From assembly GCF_000400715.1 (NCBI RefSeq), contig NZ_KE007347.1:1187680-1251679 (forward strand): a stretch of 64,000 nucleotides of DNA, read 5' to 3'. The stretch comes from Acinetobacter genomosp. 15BJ (lineage in GTDB: Bacteria > Pseudomonadota > Gammaproteobacteria > Pseudomonadales > Moraxellaceae). This document shows, piece by piece, positions 53,565 through 62,567 of this stretch (position 1 is the stretch's first letter; each line of letters opens with the position of its first letter). The notes below the pieces were generated by a model that did no database searches, had not been told where the DNA came from, and worked only from the letters and a program-made list of their open reading frames with translations. Made by a program: the position numbers and the translations under genes.

Positions 53565-54209
53565 TCACACGTCACGTATAACAAGTTGGATTTTTGTCGG
53601 GTTATAGGCATTGCAAGGATTATTCAATTGCGGACAATTCGAAATCAGAACGATCAGATCCATTTCCGCTTTGATCTCGACATATTTACCCGGCGCCGAA
53701 ACTCCATCTTCAAACTTTAAATGGCCGTCTGCAGTCACAGGCACATTCATAAAAAAGTTAATATTGGGCCCAATATGACGGACATTGAGCTGATGCTTTT
53801 TGGCAATCGGATGCTGTGCCAAGGCATACATGAAATTATTACGGCAACTGTGCATCGGATATTTATCATGTGCATAACGTACCGTATTGCTTTCACATGA
53901 ACATGCGCCCCCTAAGGTGTCATGTCTGCCACAATTATCATCGACAATGCTGGCAATAGGACGGGCAAAATTACTAAATAAGGTCGTTCCTTTTTCTAAA
54001 TAAAGCTGCTGATTTTGTACTAAAGTATCGGTCGCGCTATAACGCTCTTCGGCATTGTTGGCACTAATAAATAAGGTATCCACTGCTTGGTTCCCTTCCA
54101 GATCAATAATGCGGAAGTACTGACCTTGCTTCACTTCGCCCATCCATGCTTCGCCTGCAAGGCAAATTTCGTCTAAAACAATCTGTTCAATCTTTGCTGA
54201 TGCTGTCAT
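53565..54209 (-). CDS. DUF1989 urea-carboxylase-associated protein 2 (carboxyguanidine deiminase subunit)
   Basis: A 214-aa protein starting at the ATG at 54209 (MTASAKIEQIVLDEICLAGE), preceded by GGGAGCGAG; the longer frame to 54302 overlaps the previous gene and is unlikely. The DUF1989 signatures are YSATDTLVQNQ, CGRHDTLGGACSC and MHSCRNNFMYAL, with conserved Cys/His residues for zinc. Members act as a heterodimer with the other DUF1989 protein and deiminate carboxyguanidine to allophanate and ammonia. It lies 16 nt after its partner and 9 nt before the carboxylase gene. Confidence 0.88.
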   Translation of the reverse strand: MTASAKIEQIVLDEICLAGEAWMGEVKQGQYFRIIDLEGNQAVDTLFISANNAEERYSATDTLVQNQQLYLEKGTTLFSNFARPIASIVDDNCGRHDTLGGACSCESNTVRYAHDKYPMHSCRNNFMYALAQHPIAKKHQLNVRHIGPNINFFMNVPVTADGHLKFEDGVSAPGKYVEIKAEMDLIVLISNCPQLNNPCNAYNPTKIQLVIRDV

Positions 54210-54225
54210 TTTCTCGCTCCCTACC

Positions 54226-54963
54226 TTAATTCGACAATGCGTAATAGCGTGTGTTATTGGCAAAACCACGCTGATTTTGAGCGCATGAATCCCGACAGAC
54301 ATCCTGTTCAGTTAAGGCATTGGCTTTGAATAGGCGAAGTTGGATATCGGCAGGTTGATAATGTGCGGATGAGTCGAGTGGATGTGGTGCCGCAGAAAGA
54401 AAAACCAGACAATCCATTTCAAAGCGCAATTCGATCTTTTGCTGTTGATTGTCGTCTGTGACATAACTTAATCGGCCATGATCATCGGGCTGGACTTTTG
54501 AAAATAAATTCACCGTCGCGCTCAGATCTGCTTGGCCTAGACCAAACTTGGTCAATTCCACCAATAAACTATCCAAACCATTTTGATGCATGTCATTACG
54601 CGCATCTTGAAAGTTTTTTTTGCCAAAATTTTGTGCAATGTGCTGTGCGGTACTCGGGCCACAAAACACATCATTCCAGCCATGTTGATCTTGAATAATG
54701 GAGGCCATCACACGGCCCAGATCTGAGTACAAAACATGCCCTGTCGAGAGAAAAGCCGTATGTTGTGCTTTCAGGCTATCGGGCATATTAAAGTGCTCGA
54801 GCTTGTCATCGGCATTGACGCAGTATAGAGACACATTGGCATCATGCCCCAGTGCTTCCAGTTGTAAAACTGCCCCACGTTGAATGCGACTAGACCAATG
54901 ATGCCCACCAGGCAACATTTCTTGCCACAGTATTTTATTGTCGTGATAGAACGATTGATTCAT
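54226..54963 (-). CDS. DUF1989 urea-carboxylase-associated protein 1 (carboxyguanidine deiminase subunit)
   Basis: A 245-aa protein from the ATG at 54963 (MNQSFYHDNKILWQEMLPGG). The longer open frame to 55071 runs through the riboswitch and is discarded. The ribosome site is AAGAGG, 7 nt before the ATG. The DUF1989 pattern shows in LPGGHHWSSRIQRGAVLQLE, VLYSDLGRVMASI and WNDVFCGPS. It forms the deiminase with the following gene. It is first in the operon and directly regulated by the riboswitch. Confidence 0.88.
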   Translation of the reverse strand: MNQSFYHDNKILWQEMLPGGHHWSSRIQRGAVLQLEALGHDANVSLYCVNADDKLEHFNMPDSLKAQHTAFLSTGHVLYSDLGRVMASIIQDQHGWNDVFCGPSTAQHIAQNFGKKNFQDARNDMHQNGLDSLLVELTKFGLGQADLSATVNLFSKVQPDDHGRLSYVTDDNQQQKIELRFEMDCLVFLSAAPHPLDSSAHYQPADIQLRLFKANALTEQDVCRDSCAQNQRGFANNTRYYALSN

Positions 54964-55007
54964 AACAAACCTCTTGCGGATGCTTAACCTCGTTATGGCA
55001 ATATGCC

Positions 55008-55103
55008 TGTCCTCCCGGGCTTTTATCCCTCCGTGTAGTTCTATCGAACCGTTATCTCTCGGACCAGTCATGTATCAGTACAGACACATCGGAACCCTAG
55101 ACA
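55008..55103 (-). ncRNA. Guanidine-I (ykkC) riboswitch
   Basis: Conserved blocks in order on the minus strand: CTAGGGTTCCG (55100-55090), ACTGGTCCGAGAG (55068-55056), ACACGG (55036-55031) and GGGATAAAAGCCCGGGAGG (55029-55011). These are the ykkC aptamer core sequences. The RNA lies about 45 nt upstream of the first deiminase gene. No intrinsic terminator is visible between aptamer and start codon, so control may be translational, at the AAGAGG site. Guanidine binding is known to switch the downstream genes on. Confidence 0.93.
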
Positions 55104-55145
55104 ACTTTATCTATCTTGTTATGAAGCAAAAGACATGCCAAATAA

Positions 55146-55173
55146 GTAATACGATTTTTCATATTCGTAATAC
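55146..55173. promoter_or_regulatory. NikR-type operator B, upstream of the riboswitch operon
   Basis: GTAATAC at 55146-55152 and 55167-55173 form a 28-bp site with the same 21-bp spacing as the sites at 42995 and 49792. It sits about 43 nt before the aptamer, where the promoter should be. The remaining sequence to the glyA terminator shows nothing else. Confidence 0.68.
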
Positions 55174-55280
55174 CTAAAGAATCATTTTTAGCTTGTTCAA
55201 AGTGCAGTTTTAAAAAGAAAGCACCAATATGATGCTGTGAGATTGGAATGATTGATATTTTTAGGTTTTCTTTATCCATA

Positions 55281-55306
55281 AAAAAAGCGCCTTACGGCGC
55301 TTTTTT
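55281..55306. terminator. glyA terminator, bidirectional
   Basis: Arms AAAAAAGCGCC / GGCGCTTTTTT around a TTAC loop, 17 nt past the glyA stop. Confidence 0.93.
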
Positions 55307-55322
55307 TTAGATATACAAAAAA

Positions 55323-56576
55323 TTAGTTTGCATATACAGGGAATTTTGCACAAACAGCTTCAACTTTAGCTTTTACGTCAGCGATAACTTTCTCGTCACC
55401 TTTGCTGTCGATCACGTCAGCGATCCAACCTGCAAGTTCACGTACTTCAGCTTCGCCGAAACCACGAGTCGTGACTGCTGGCGTACCAATACGGATACCA
55501 GAAGTGACGAACGGAGAACGCGGGTCATTTGGAACCGCATTTTTGTTTACAGTGATGTGCGCTGAGCCTAACCAAGCATCAACTTCTTTACCCGTTACAT
55601 CTTGTTTAATCAAAGACAATAAGAATAAATGGTTTTCTGTACCGCCAGAAACAACATCATAACCACGTGCAATTAATACTTCAGCCATTGCTTGCGCATT
55701 TTTCACAACTTGTTGCTGGTAAGTTTTAAACTCATCAGACATTGCTTCTTTGAAACAGATTGCTTTAGCAGCAATCGCATGCATCAAAGGACCACCTTGG
55801 TTGCCTGGGAATACAGCAGATTGAAGTTTCTTCTCGATTTCTTCATTTGCTTTAGCAAGGATTAAACCAGAACGTGGACCACGAAGTGTTTTATGCGTTG
55901 TCGTTGTTGTTACGTCTGCAATTTGCACTGGGTTAGGATATACACCCGCAGCAACTAAACCAGCAACATGCGCCATATCAACAAAAAGGTATGCACCTAC
56001 TTTGTCTGCGATGTCACGGAAACGCTGCCAATCAACAATTTGACTATATGCAGAGAAACCAGCAACGATCATGCGTGGCTTGTGTTCCAATGCTAGACGC
56101 TCTACTTCTTCATAATCAATTTCGCCAGTTTCAGTATTTAAACCATACTGAACAGCATTATATGTTTTACCAGAGAAGCTTACTTTAGCACCGTGAGTCA
56201 AGTGACCACCGTGAGCCAAGCTCATACCAAGAACAGTATCACCTGGATTAAGAAGTGCTAGGTAAACCGCAGAGTTTGCTTGCGAACCCGCATGTGGCTG
56301 AACGTTTGCATAGTCTGCACCGAACAACTCTTTTGCACGATCAATTGCAAGTTGTTCAATCACATCCACATATTCACAACCGCCATAGTAGCGTTTGCCA
56401 GGATAGCCTTCTGCATATTTGTTAGTAAGTTTTGATCCTTGTGCTTCCATTACAGCTGGTGAGCAATAGTTTTCAGATGCGATTAACTCGATATGTGCTT
56501 CTTGGCGTACGCCTTCAGAAGCAATCGCTTGAGCTAATTCTGGATCAAATTCAGCAATAGAGATATTGGCAAACAT
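55323..56576 (-). CDS. glyA: Serine hydroxymethyltransferase
   Basis: A 417-aa PLP enzyme that converts serine and tetrahydrofolate to glycine and methylene-tetrahydrofolate. Signatures: [34 protein letters not shown], the lysine loop [14 protein letters not shown] (PLP Schiff-base Lys) and [16 protein letters not shown]. Normal length; monocistronic with its own terminator. Confidence 0.97.
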   Translation of the reverse strand: MFANISIAEFDPELAQAIASEGVRQEAHIELIASENYCSPAVMEAQGSKLTNKYAEGYPGKRYYGGCEYVDVIEQLAIDRAKELFGADYANVQPHAGSQANSAVYLALLNPGDTVLGMSLAHGGHLTHGAKVSFSGKTYNAVQYGLNTETGEIDYEEVERLALEHKPRMIVAGFSAYSQIVDWQRFRDIADKVGAYLFVDMAHVAGLVAAGVYPNPVQIADVTTTTTHKTLRGPRSGLILAKANEEIEKKLQSAVFPGNQGGPLMHAIAAKAICFKEAMSDEFKTYQQQVVKNAQAMAEVLIARGYDVVSGGTENHLFLLSLIKQDVTGKEVDAWLGSAHITVNKNAVPNDPRSPFVTSGIRIGTPAVTTRGFGEAEVRELAGWIADVIDSKGDEKVIADVKAKVEAVCAKFPVYAN

Positions 56577-56739
56577 TAGCGGAGGGTCCTATGAATTAGG
56601 GCTTTTAAGCCGTGCTAAAGATTGGTGCATATTGTAGCACGAAGTTTATGGTTTCACAGATTGATATTTATTTAATTATTCGTGAATTTTACTCATCTTA
56701 CTTGTTATGCTAACAGCTCAAATAAAAAAGGGTATCTGA

Positions 56740-57567
56740 ATGGGATTAATAGATAAATTTTGGCCGAATAAGAATCATACAACCATGAAAGAATCCACCA
56801 ATCAATTACAAGAAGTTCCAGAAAATTGGGATTTTTATATGTGCGATATAGATGGGCAACCTGCAAGTTATTTTCTCAATCTAGCTTTAACGAGAATTGC
56901 ACCGATATCAGATAGATCAACCTTACTGAGGGTTGAGATTCAGATGAACCATTCAAGAGAAGATGGCCTATCTTCCAGTGAGGAATTTGATCATCTGATC
57001 GAAATAGAGGATCAAATCATTCCTGCACTTACCACAAGACTCCCTACCCTCTATGTTGGCCGTTTGACTCATAATCATTTGAGATATTTTTACTTTTATT
57101 GCCAAGATGGAATAGATGTAGACCCTATTATTCATAAAATTATGCAATCTTATCCAGACTATAGTTATCATTTTGACCAAAAAGCTGATTCTAATTGGTC
57201 AACCTATTTCGATTATATGTATCCGACTGAAGAAATCATGCAATCCATTTCGAATAGATCTGTCATTGAAAAACTTTTAAACCATGGAGATAATCTTGAA
57301 GTTGAACGTCCTGTAGATCACTGGATTTACTTCCAAAGTGACACAGACCGAACTGTTTTTTCAAAAACAATTCAATCTTTAGGCTTTGAAGTTATTCAGC
57401 AAGGTCAAGTTGAAGAAAGTGAAAACTTTCATTATCAACTACAAATTTCCAGAAAAGATTCTGTGAATCAACAATCTATTGATGAATGTACTACACAACT
57501 AAGTAAATTAGCTCAACAATTTAATGCTAAATATGATGGTTGGGAAACACAGATCATTAGAAATTAA
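56740..57567 (+). CDS. DUF695 - RraB fusion protein
   Basis: A 275-aa cytoplasmic protein. The N-terminal half is a DUF695 domain (ENWDFYMCDIDGQPASYFLN, then RLPTLYVGRLTHNHLRYFYF). The C-terminal half is RraB-like (VDHWIYFQSDTDRTVF, LGFEVIQQG, LQISRKDSV), similar to the RNase E inhibitor RraB. This two-domain order is known in several proteobacteria, but whether it inhibits RNase E is not shown. A weakly terminator-like hairpin follows. Confidence 0.82.
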   Translation: MGLIDKFWPNKNHTTMKESTNQLQEVPENWDFYMCDIDGQPASYFLNLALTRIAPISDRSTLLRVEIQMNHSREDGLSSSEEFDHLIEIEDQIIPALTTRLPTLYVGRLTHNHLRYFYFYCQDGIDVDPIIHKIMQSYPDYSYHFDQKADSNWSTYFDYMYPTEEIMQSISNRSVIEKLLNHGDNLEVERPVDHWIYFQSDTDRTVFSKTIQSLGFEVIQQGQVEESENFHYQLQISRKDSVNQQSIDECTTQLSKLAQQFNAKYDGWETQIIRN

Positions 57568-57572
57568 ATAAA

Positions 57573-57608
57573 CAGCCCAACTTACCTTGTAAAAAATAAA
57601 TCGGGCTT
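57573..57608. terminator. Weak hairpin between convergent genes
   Basis: AGCCC (57573-57577) and GGGCT with a long AT-rich loop. It is a possible bidirectional terminator. Confidence 0.4.
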
Positions 57609-57618
57609 ATCTCGTCTC

Positions 57619-58857
57619 TTAATTATTTGCAGGCATCGCCGCTTTTACATCATTCACAATACTAACGATATTCAGCCCATAAGCTGTACCATGATCCCAT
57701 TCAGTATTGGTTATGTACTGGATTTTTGACCCTTTGTTTTGGGCCGTAGATACCAATGCATCCGTTGCAGCTTTAGGAACTGTTGTATCTTTCGCTCCCT
57801 GATAAATGATCACTGGTTGATCCAGTTTCACCTGAGCCGGCTGGGAATCAGTATCCAAGAACGTTTTGACCAAAGGAACTGTCATAAAATTAGTCTGGGT
57901 ACGTGGATAATTGGTTAAACTATTATTGTTTTTACTCGCATAATCCAACATCGCTGCCCCAAATTTCTGACCTAATACGTCAAAGCAATCTGATTCTGCT
58001 TGTTTTGCTATCAAATCAGTTGGAGTTTTAAAAACATTAGCGTAATTAAAACTTGGTTCAATATTTCTTAAACCGGCCGTGATCAAAGCGGTAAATGTAT
58101 CTAGTTGGGCATACATACCAACTTTTTGCGCTAAAGGTGCATTTTCAACTGACGCATTACCATTCACCAAAATCGCAGCTAAATTAGAGGCAGGCGCCAC
58201 AGCAACCGTCCCCTTATAGTCCAGCTTAGCACGGCTTTCATATTGTGCTGCACCCAATGCGGCTTGCCCACCTTGAGAATGTCCGACTGTCATCCATTGG
58301 CGTGAAACTAATTTACCTTGCCCTGCTAAATAAGATCGTGCAGCAACCACTGCATCTGTAATCGAATAAGCTTCACTTTTTACATTTAGGAAAGGATGCA
58401 ACTCACGACCGCTTGGCTCTCCCAAACCTTCATAATCAGGTGCAACCACCACATAACCTGCTTCCAAAAATTGGCTAATCATGTTTTGAATAACAGGATT
58501 GGTTATATTACGACTTGGTGCACATTGATCAGCAACACCAGTAGTACCATGTGCCCATGCAACAATTTTCCAACCACCTGCTGGTGTTGGCCCACCAGGT
58601 ACAAATAATAGCGTGGTCGCCATGGTCTCTTTACCATTTTGTCCTAACATTTTATACGTCATGACTGAACTTTCTGCAGCCACGGCACCAAAGTCTGTTT
58701 TGGTATAGGCAACAGGCATACCAACCACAGGATTTTTAATATTATTTTCTGGAATGCCTGGCTTCGGTACAAACGAATTATTGTCGTCATCATCATTACA
58801 AGCTGTAAGCAACAAACTAGAACTCAGCAGTGCAACCGTTAATAATTTCATATTCAT
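57619..58857 (-). CDS. Secreted alpha/beta-hydrolase lipase-like lipoprotein
   Basis: A 412-aa exported hydrolase. The signal peptide has an L-T-A-C lipobox (Cys20). A Pro-rich spacer precedes the alpha/beta-hydrolase core, with WAHGTTGVADQCAPS (oxyanion region), the elbow GHSQGGQAALG (catalytic Ser), DQPVIIYQGAKDTTVP (acid) and WDHGTAYGL (His). This is the LIP/secretory lipase-like layout found in Acinetobacter and fungi. The substrate is unknown; the protein is probably anchored to a membrane or released. Confidence 0.83.
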   Translation of the reverse strand: MNMKLLTVALLSSSLLLTACNDDDDNNSFVPKPGIPENNIKNPVVGMPVAYTKTDFGAVAAESSVMTYKMLGQNGKETMATTLLFVPGGPTPAGGWKIVAWAHGTTGVADQCAPSRNITNPVIQNMISQFLEAGYVVVAPDYEGLGEPSGRELHPFLNVKSEAYSITDAVVAARSYLAGQGKLVSRQWMTVGHSQGGQAALGAAQYESRAKLDYKGTVAVAPASNLAAILVNGNASVENAPLAQKVGMYAQLDTFTALITAGLRNIEPSFNYANVFKTPTDLIAKQAESDCFDVLGQKFGAAMLDYASKNNNSLTNYPRTQTNFMTVPLVKTFLDTDSQPAQVKLDQPVIIYQGAKDTTVPKAATDALVSTAQNKGSKIQYITNTEWDHGTAYGLNIVSIVNDVKAAMPANN

Positions 58858-59100
58858 GTCATGTTTCCCTGATTATTATCGTTTTCATTTTAGTGCTTAG
58901 TATTTCTTTTACTAAGGCAATTACTTCCATAAGAATGCGCCAAATCCCAAATTGTTCAAGTATTTTTTTATTTTGCTGCTTATTTATTCAAACTCTTTTT
59001 TGATAACTAGAAAATTAAATGGCTTCCCCTTCATTCAGCACTGCTTGCTATGAATTTCTTGTAAGATATTCGAATTCTCAACTCAAGCTAGGTCAACTTT

Positions 59101-59784
59101 ATGCAAGCAATCATCTTAGATACTGAAACACATACACTGAATGGTTTGCCGATTGAAATTGCCTATGCCCCAATTGAAATTGAAAATGGAAAGCTCAGTC
59201 TCGATAAAAAACAAATTTTTGATCAGCTTTATCAAGTTGGTCAGCCTATTTCCTTTGCGGCGATGGCGGTACACCATATTTTAGAATCCGATCTCGTAGA
59301 CCAACCTTTTTATAATGAATTTCAACTTCCTGCTCAAACAACTTATATCATTGGGCACAACGTTGATTATGATATTGCAGCTATTGCACGTTGTGGCGTT
59401 GATACCTCAAAACTAAAACCAATTTGTACCTTGGCCTTAGCTCGTCGCGTTTGGGAAGATGCTGAGGCACATAATATTTCCGCCCTGATTTATTTAATCT
59501 CGAAAGGCAGTGATAAAGCCCGCGAAATGTTGAAAGGTGCGCATCGAGCCGATGCAGACATTATCTTAACCGCCAACATTCTAATGCATATTATTCATCA
59601 GCTGAACATTCAAAATATTGAACAACTTTATCTTGCTTCTGAAGACGCCCGTATTCCTAAAAGCATTACCTTTGGCAAACATAAAGGCACTGCTATTCAA
59701 GACCTGCCTGCTGACTATATTCAGTGGTTGATGCGTCAGGATGATCTTGACCCATATTTGCGTAAAGCATTAGAAACTAAATGA
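59101..59784 (+). CDS. ExoX-like 3'-5' exonuclease with C-terminal DUF3820-type domain
   Basis: A 227-aa DEDDh exonuclease. Motif I is ILDTETH, motif II GHNVDYDIAAI and motif III AHRADADIILTANIL, with the histidine and aspartate of the DEDDh class. The C-terminus SITFGKHKGTAIQDLPADYIQWLMRQDDLDPYLRKAL is the DUF3820-type add-on (G-K-H-K-G). Exodeoxyribonuclease X degrades single-stranded DNA in repair. It is monocistronic. Confidence 0.82.
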   Translation: MQAIILDTETHTLNGLPIEIAYAPIEIENGKLSLDKKQIFDQLYQVGQPISFAAMAVHHILESDLVDQPFYNEFQLPAQTTYIIGHNVDYDIAAIARCGVDTSKLKPICTLALARRVWEDAEAHNISALIYLISKGSDKAREMLKGAHRADADIILTANILMHIIHQLNIQNIEQLYLASEDARIPKSITFGKHKGTAIQDLPADYIQWLMRQDDLDPYLRKALETK

Positions 59785-59933
59785 GTGAAATAAAGGATAA
59801 AGTTCTCAATTTTTAGCTTATTTGCCACTTACTTTAAACAAGACAATGATATTTAATAAATTGTTAACATTATTGTCATTTTTTAACTTTATCTTAATCT
59901 CCGTCTAGATCTTGATTTGGGGGAGATTAAGAG

Positions 59934-60521
59934 ATGTCACATTTTTTTAAAACAGAGCTTGGGCAAACTGCCCTACAAGAACGCAGTATTGCATTGACAG
60001 CACGTCAACGTCGTCTACTACTTTTAATTGATCATGAAGATTTTAAAGAACTGGATCAAGACTATAAGGAAAGGATTGCACCGACTGAACTGGTTCAACA
60101 ACTGATTGATATGGGACTACTGGCTGAACAAGCAACACCTATTGTTCAAAAAGAAGATGTAGTGCCCGAACTAAAAGCTCATGAGCTCAAAACGCCATCA
60201 GACCCCGTTACAACACAAGAAACAATCACAATCGTACCAAAAGCGATTGAAGCTGAATTAAAACCTGAAATCGAACCTGAAATTCTTGAGTTAGAAAAAT
60301 TACCTTTTGTTGAAATCCAGCAAGTCATGATTCAAACACTCACGACATTTTGCGGTTTGATGGCGCGTCCATTGATACAGAAAATTCAGTCAATTAGTTC
60401 TTTACAACAACTCAAAGCCTGCCAAATGCAATGGATAACCTCACTGCAAGAATCACGAATTCCACCGGCTCAACTGAATCAAACTTTGAAATTAATCAAT
60501 TATTCTGTGCAGCACTTATAG
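59934..60521 (+). CDS. Hypothetical protein with a Pro/Glu-rich centre
   Basis: A 195-aa protein preceded by a strong ribosome site (GGGGGAG). The N-terminal helical region (LTARQRRLLLLIDHEDFKEL) is followed by a Pro/Glu/Lys-rich linker (about residues 85-125) and a helical C-terminal part (VEIQQVMIQTLTTFCGLMARPL). No signal peptide or membrane helix. I recognise no family. Confidence 0.65.
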   Translation: MSHFFKTELGQTALQERSIALTARQRRLLLLIDHEDFKELDQDYKERIAPTELVQQLIDMGLLAEQATPIVQKEDVVPELKAHELKTPSDPVTTQETITIVPKAIEAELKPEIEPEILELEKLPFVEIQQVMIQTLTTFCGLMARPLIQKIQSISSLQQLKACQMQWITSLQESRIPPAQLNQTLKLINYSVQHL

Positions 60522-60646
60522 TTAGATATGCAGAATCCCGATAAGTTGAGAATAAAATTGATGTTTTAATAAACAAGAAGCAGCTTTATTGGAAGGTATA
60601 TATTTACCTGCCTGTATTTTTTGCCTATGATGTGGCACGCATACAT

Positions 60647-60722
60647 GCGCTCATAGCTCAACTGGATAGAGTACAGGTCTCCGAAGCCTGTGGCGTGGGT
60701 TCGAGTCCCGCTGAGCGCACCA
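60647..60722 (+). tRNA. tRNA-Arg (anticodon CCG)
   Basis: A 76-nt cloverleaf including the encoded CCA. Acceptor GCGCTCA/TGAGCGC, D-arm with AACTGGATA, anticodon stem CAGGT/GCCTG with loop CTCCGAA, so the anticodon CCG is at 60681-60683, and TTCGAGTC T-loop. It reads CGG arginine codons. Confidence 0.95.
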
Positions 60723-60861
60723 TTGCATCTCCTTCTCTTCTCTATCTCCTCTTATTTTTATAATCGTTCTGTTTTTAACACGCCATAAACCTATTTTTCT
60801 ACTTGGTTTATTTTTTCATATCGCTCAAAATAGCCGTTCTATTTAACAACGTGAGACGTTT

Positions 60862-61794
60862 ATGACTGATGCTTTGGTGTTGAGCGGTTTGTCCAAAACT
60901 TATCGTAATGGTTTTCAGGCGTTAAAAGGGATTGACCTTACCGTACCTGAAGGTGAATTCTATGCATTATTAGGACCTAATGGTGCAGGAAAATCGACAA
61001 CGATTGGTATCATCAGCTCTTTAACCAAAAAAACATCTGGTTCAGTTGAGATTTTTGGGCATAATTTAGATACCCATCCCTCACATGCAAAACAATGTCT
61101 TGGTGTTGTTCCTCAAGAATTTAACTTTGGTCAATTCGAAAAAACTTTCGATATTTTAGTGACCCAAGCGGGTTATTACGGCATTCCGAAGAAATTGGCC
61201 GAACAACGTGCTGAACATTATTTAGAAAAGCTTGGCTTATGGGAAAAACGCAATATTCAATCGCGTATGCTTTCGGGTGGTATGAAACGCCGTTTGATGA
61301 TTGCACGCGCGATGATGCATGAACCCAAACTGCTGATTCTCGATGAACCGACAGCTGGCGTTGATATTGAGTTACGTCGTTCGATGTGGGACTTCCTCAC
61401 CGAAATGAATGAAAATGGCACATCCATTATTCTTACAACACACTATTTAGAAGAAGCAGAAATGCTGTGTCGTCGTATTGCAATCATTGACCGTGGTGTG
61501 ATTAAAGAAGATACCTCGATGAAAGGCTTCCTTAATCAGCTGAATGAAGAATCGTTCATTTTTGATTTAGCTGAACCGATCAATGGATTTGATCTCAATA
61601 TTATTGGTTTTAAATTCAATTTGATTGATCCAGTCACCTTAGAAGTGACTATGGATAAAGCGCATAGCATGAATGATCTGTTCTTATTATTACAGTCACA
61701 GAATATCCAAGTCAGCAGTATGCGTAATAAATCGAATCGATTAGAAGAATTGTTCGTAAAAATGGTAGAGAAAAATCTTGCAGGAGCGGATTAA
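60862..61794 (+). CDS. ABC-2 exporter ATP-binding protein (YadG-like)
   Basis: A 310-aa ATPase with Walker A GPNGAGKST, signature LSGGMKRRLMIARAMM and Walker B LLILDEPTAGVD, followed by a C-terminal extension of about 80 residues. This matches YadG of the YadGH type. The start codon of the permease gene overlaps its last base. Substrate unknown. Confidence 0.9.
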   Translation: MTDALVLSGLSKTYRNGFQALKGIDLTVPEGEFYALLGPNGAGKSTTIGIISSLTKKTSGSVEIFGHNLDTHPSHAKQCLGVVPQEFNFGQFEKTFDILVTQAGYYGIPKKLAEQRAEHYLEKLGLWEKRNIQSRMLSGGMKRRLMIARAMMHEPKLLILDEPTAGVDIELRRSMWDFLTEMNENGTSIILTTHYLEEAEMLCRRIAIIDRGVIKEDTSMKGFLNQLNEESFIFDLAEPINGFDLNIIGFKFNLIDPVTLEVTMDKAHSMNDLFLLLQSQNIQVSSMRNKSNRLEELFVKMVEKNLAGAD

Positions 61795-62567
61795 TGAATT
61801 TCAGTCAATTACAAACCGCTCTCTGGACTTTAGTTGTTAAAGAAATTCGTCGCTTTATGCGAATTTGGCCACAAACCCTGCTTCCACCAGCAATCACCAT
61901 GAGTTTGTACTTCGTGATTTTTGGCAATTTAGTGGGCTCACGTATTGGTGAAATGGGTGGCTTTAGCTATATGCAGTTTATTGTGCCTGGCTTGATTATG
62001 ATGGCTGTGATCACCAACAGCTATGCCAACGTTTCCTCAAGCTTCTTTAGTGCCAAATTCCAGAAAAGTATTGAAGAACTGATTATGAGCCCAGTACCCT
62101 TACACTTAATCTTATGGGGTTATGTGATTGGTGGTGTTAGCCGTGGTGTATTGGTCGGCTTGATCGTCACGATAATGAGCCTATTCTTTACTCACTTAGA
62201 AATTTATAATGTGTTTGTGACTATATATACAGTCATCATTACTTCATTATTATTTTCATTGGGCGGTTTCATCAACGCGGTCTATGCCAAGTCGTTCGAT
62301 GATATTTCAATTATCCCGACTTTCGTATTGACACCTCTCACCTATTTAGGTGGTGTGTTTTATGCCATTAGTGCACTCAGCCCATTTTGGCAAAACGTCT
62401 CTTTAGTTAATCCAATTGTATATATGGTCAACGCCTTCCGTTACGGTATTTTAGGGCACAGTGATGTCAATGTTGCTTTTTCTTTAGGTATTGTGACGCT
62501 GTGCTGTGTTGTCCTTTATGCAATTGCCTATCATTTATTAGCTCGTGGTTCAGGAATGCGTGAATGA
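61794..62567 (+). CDS. ABC-2 type permease (YadH-like)
   Basis: A 257-aa inner-membrane permease with six spans and the ABC-2 signature region SIEELIMSPVPLHLILWGYVIGG, and TPLTYLGGVFYAISALSPFW near the end. It pairs with the preceding ATPase. It overlaps the ATPase gene by 1 nt and the queF gene by 4 nt, so the three genes are one coupled unit. Confidence 0.9.
   Translation: MNFSQLQTALWTLVVKEIRRFMRIWPQTLLPPAITMSLYFVIFGNLVGSRIGEMGGFSYMQFIVPGLIMMAVITNSYANVSSSFFSAKFQKSIEELIMSPVPLHLILWGYVIGGVSRGVLVGLIVTIMSLFFTHLEIYNVFVTIYTVIITSLLFSLGGFINAVYAKSFDDISIIPTFVLTPLTYLGGVFYAISALSPFWQNVSLVNPIVYMVNAFRYGILGHSDVNVAFSLGIVTLCCVVLYAIAYHLLARGSGMRE

Noticed and set aside
54964..55071. N-terminal extension of the first DUF1989 gene to 55071
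   Set aside because: It would translate the guanidine-I aptamer. The ATG at 54963 has a proper ribosome site and the family N-terminus.
55097..55279. 60-codon minus-strand frame between riboswitch and glyA terminator
   Set aside because: It runs over the NikR-type operator and into the riboswitch, so it is most likely promoter and leader sequence read as protein.
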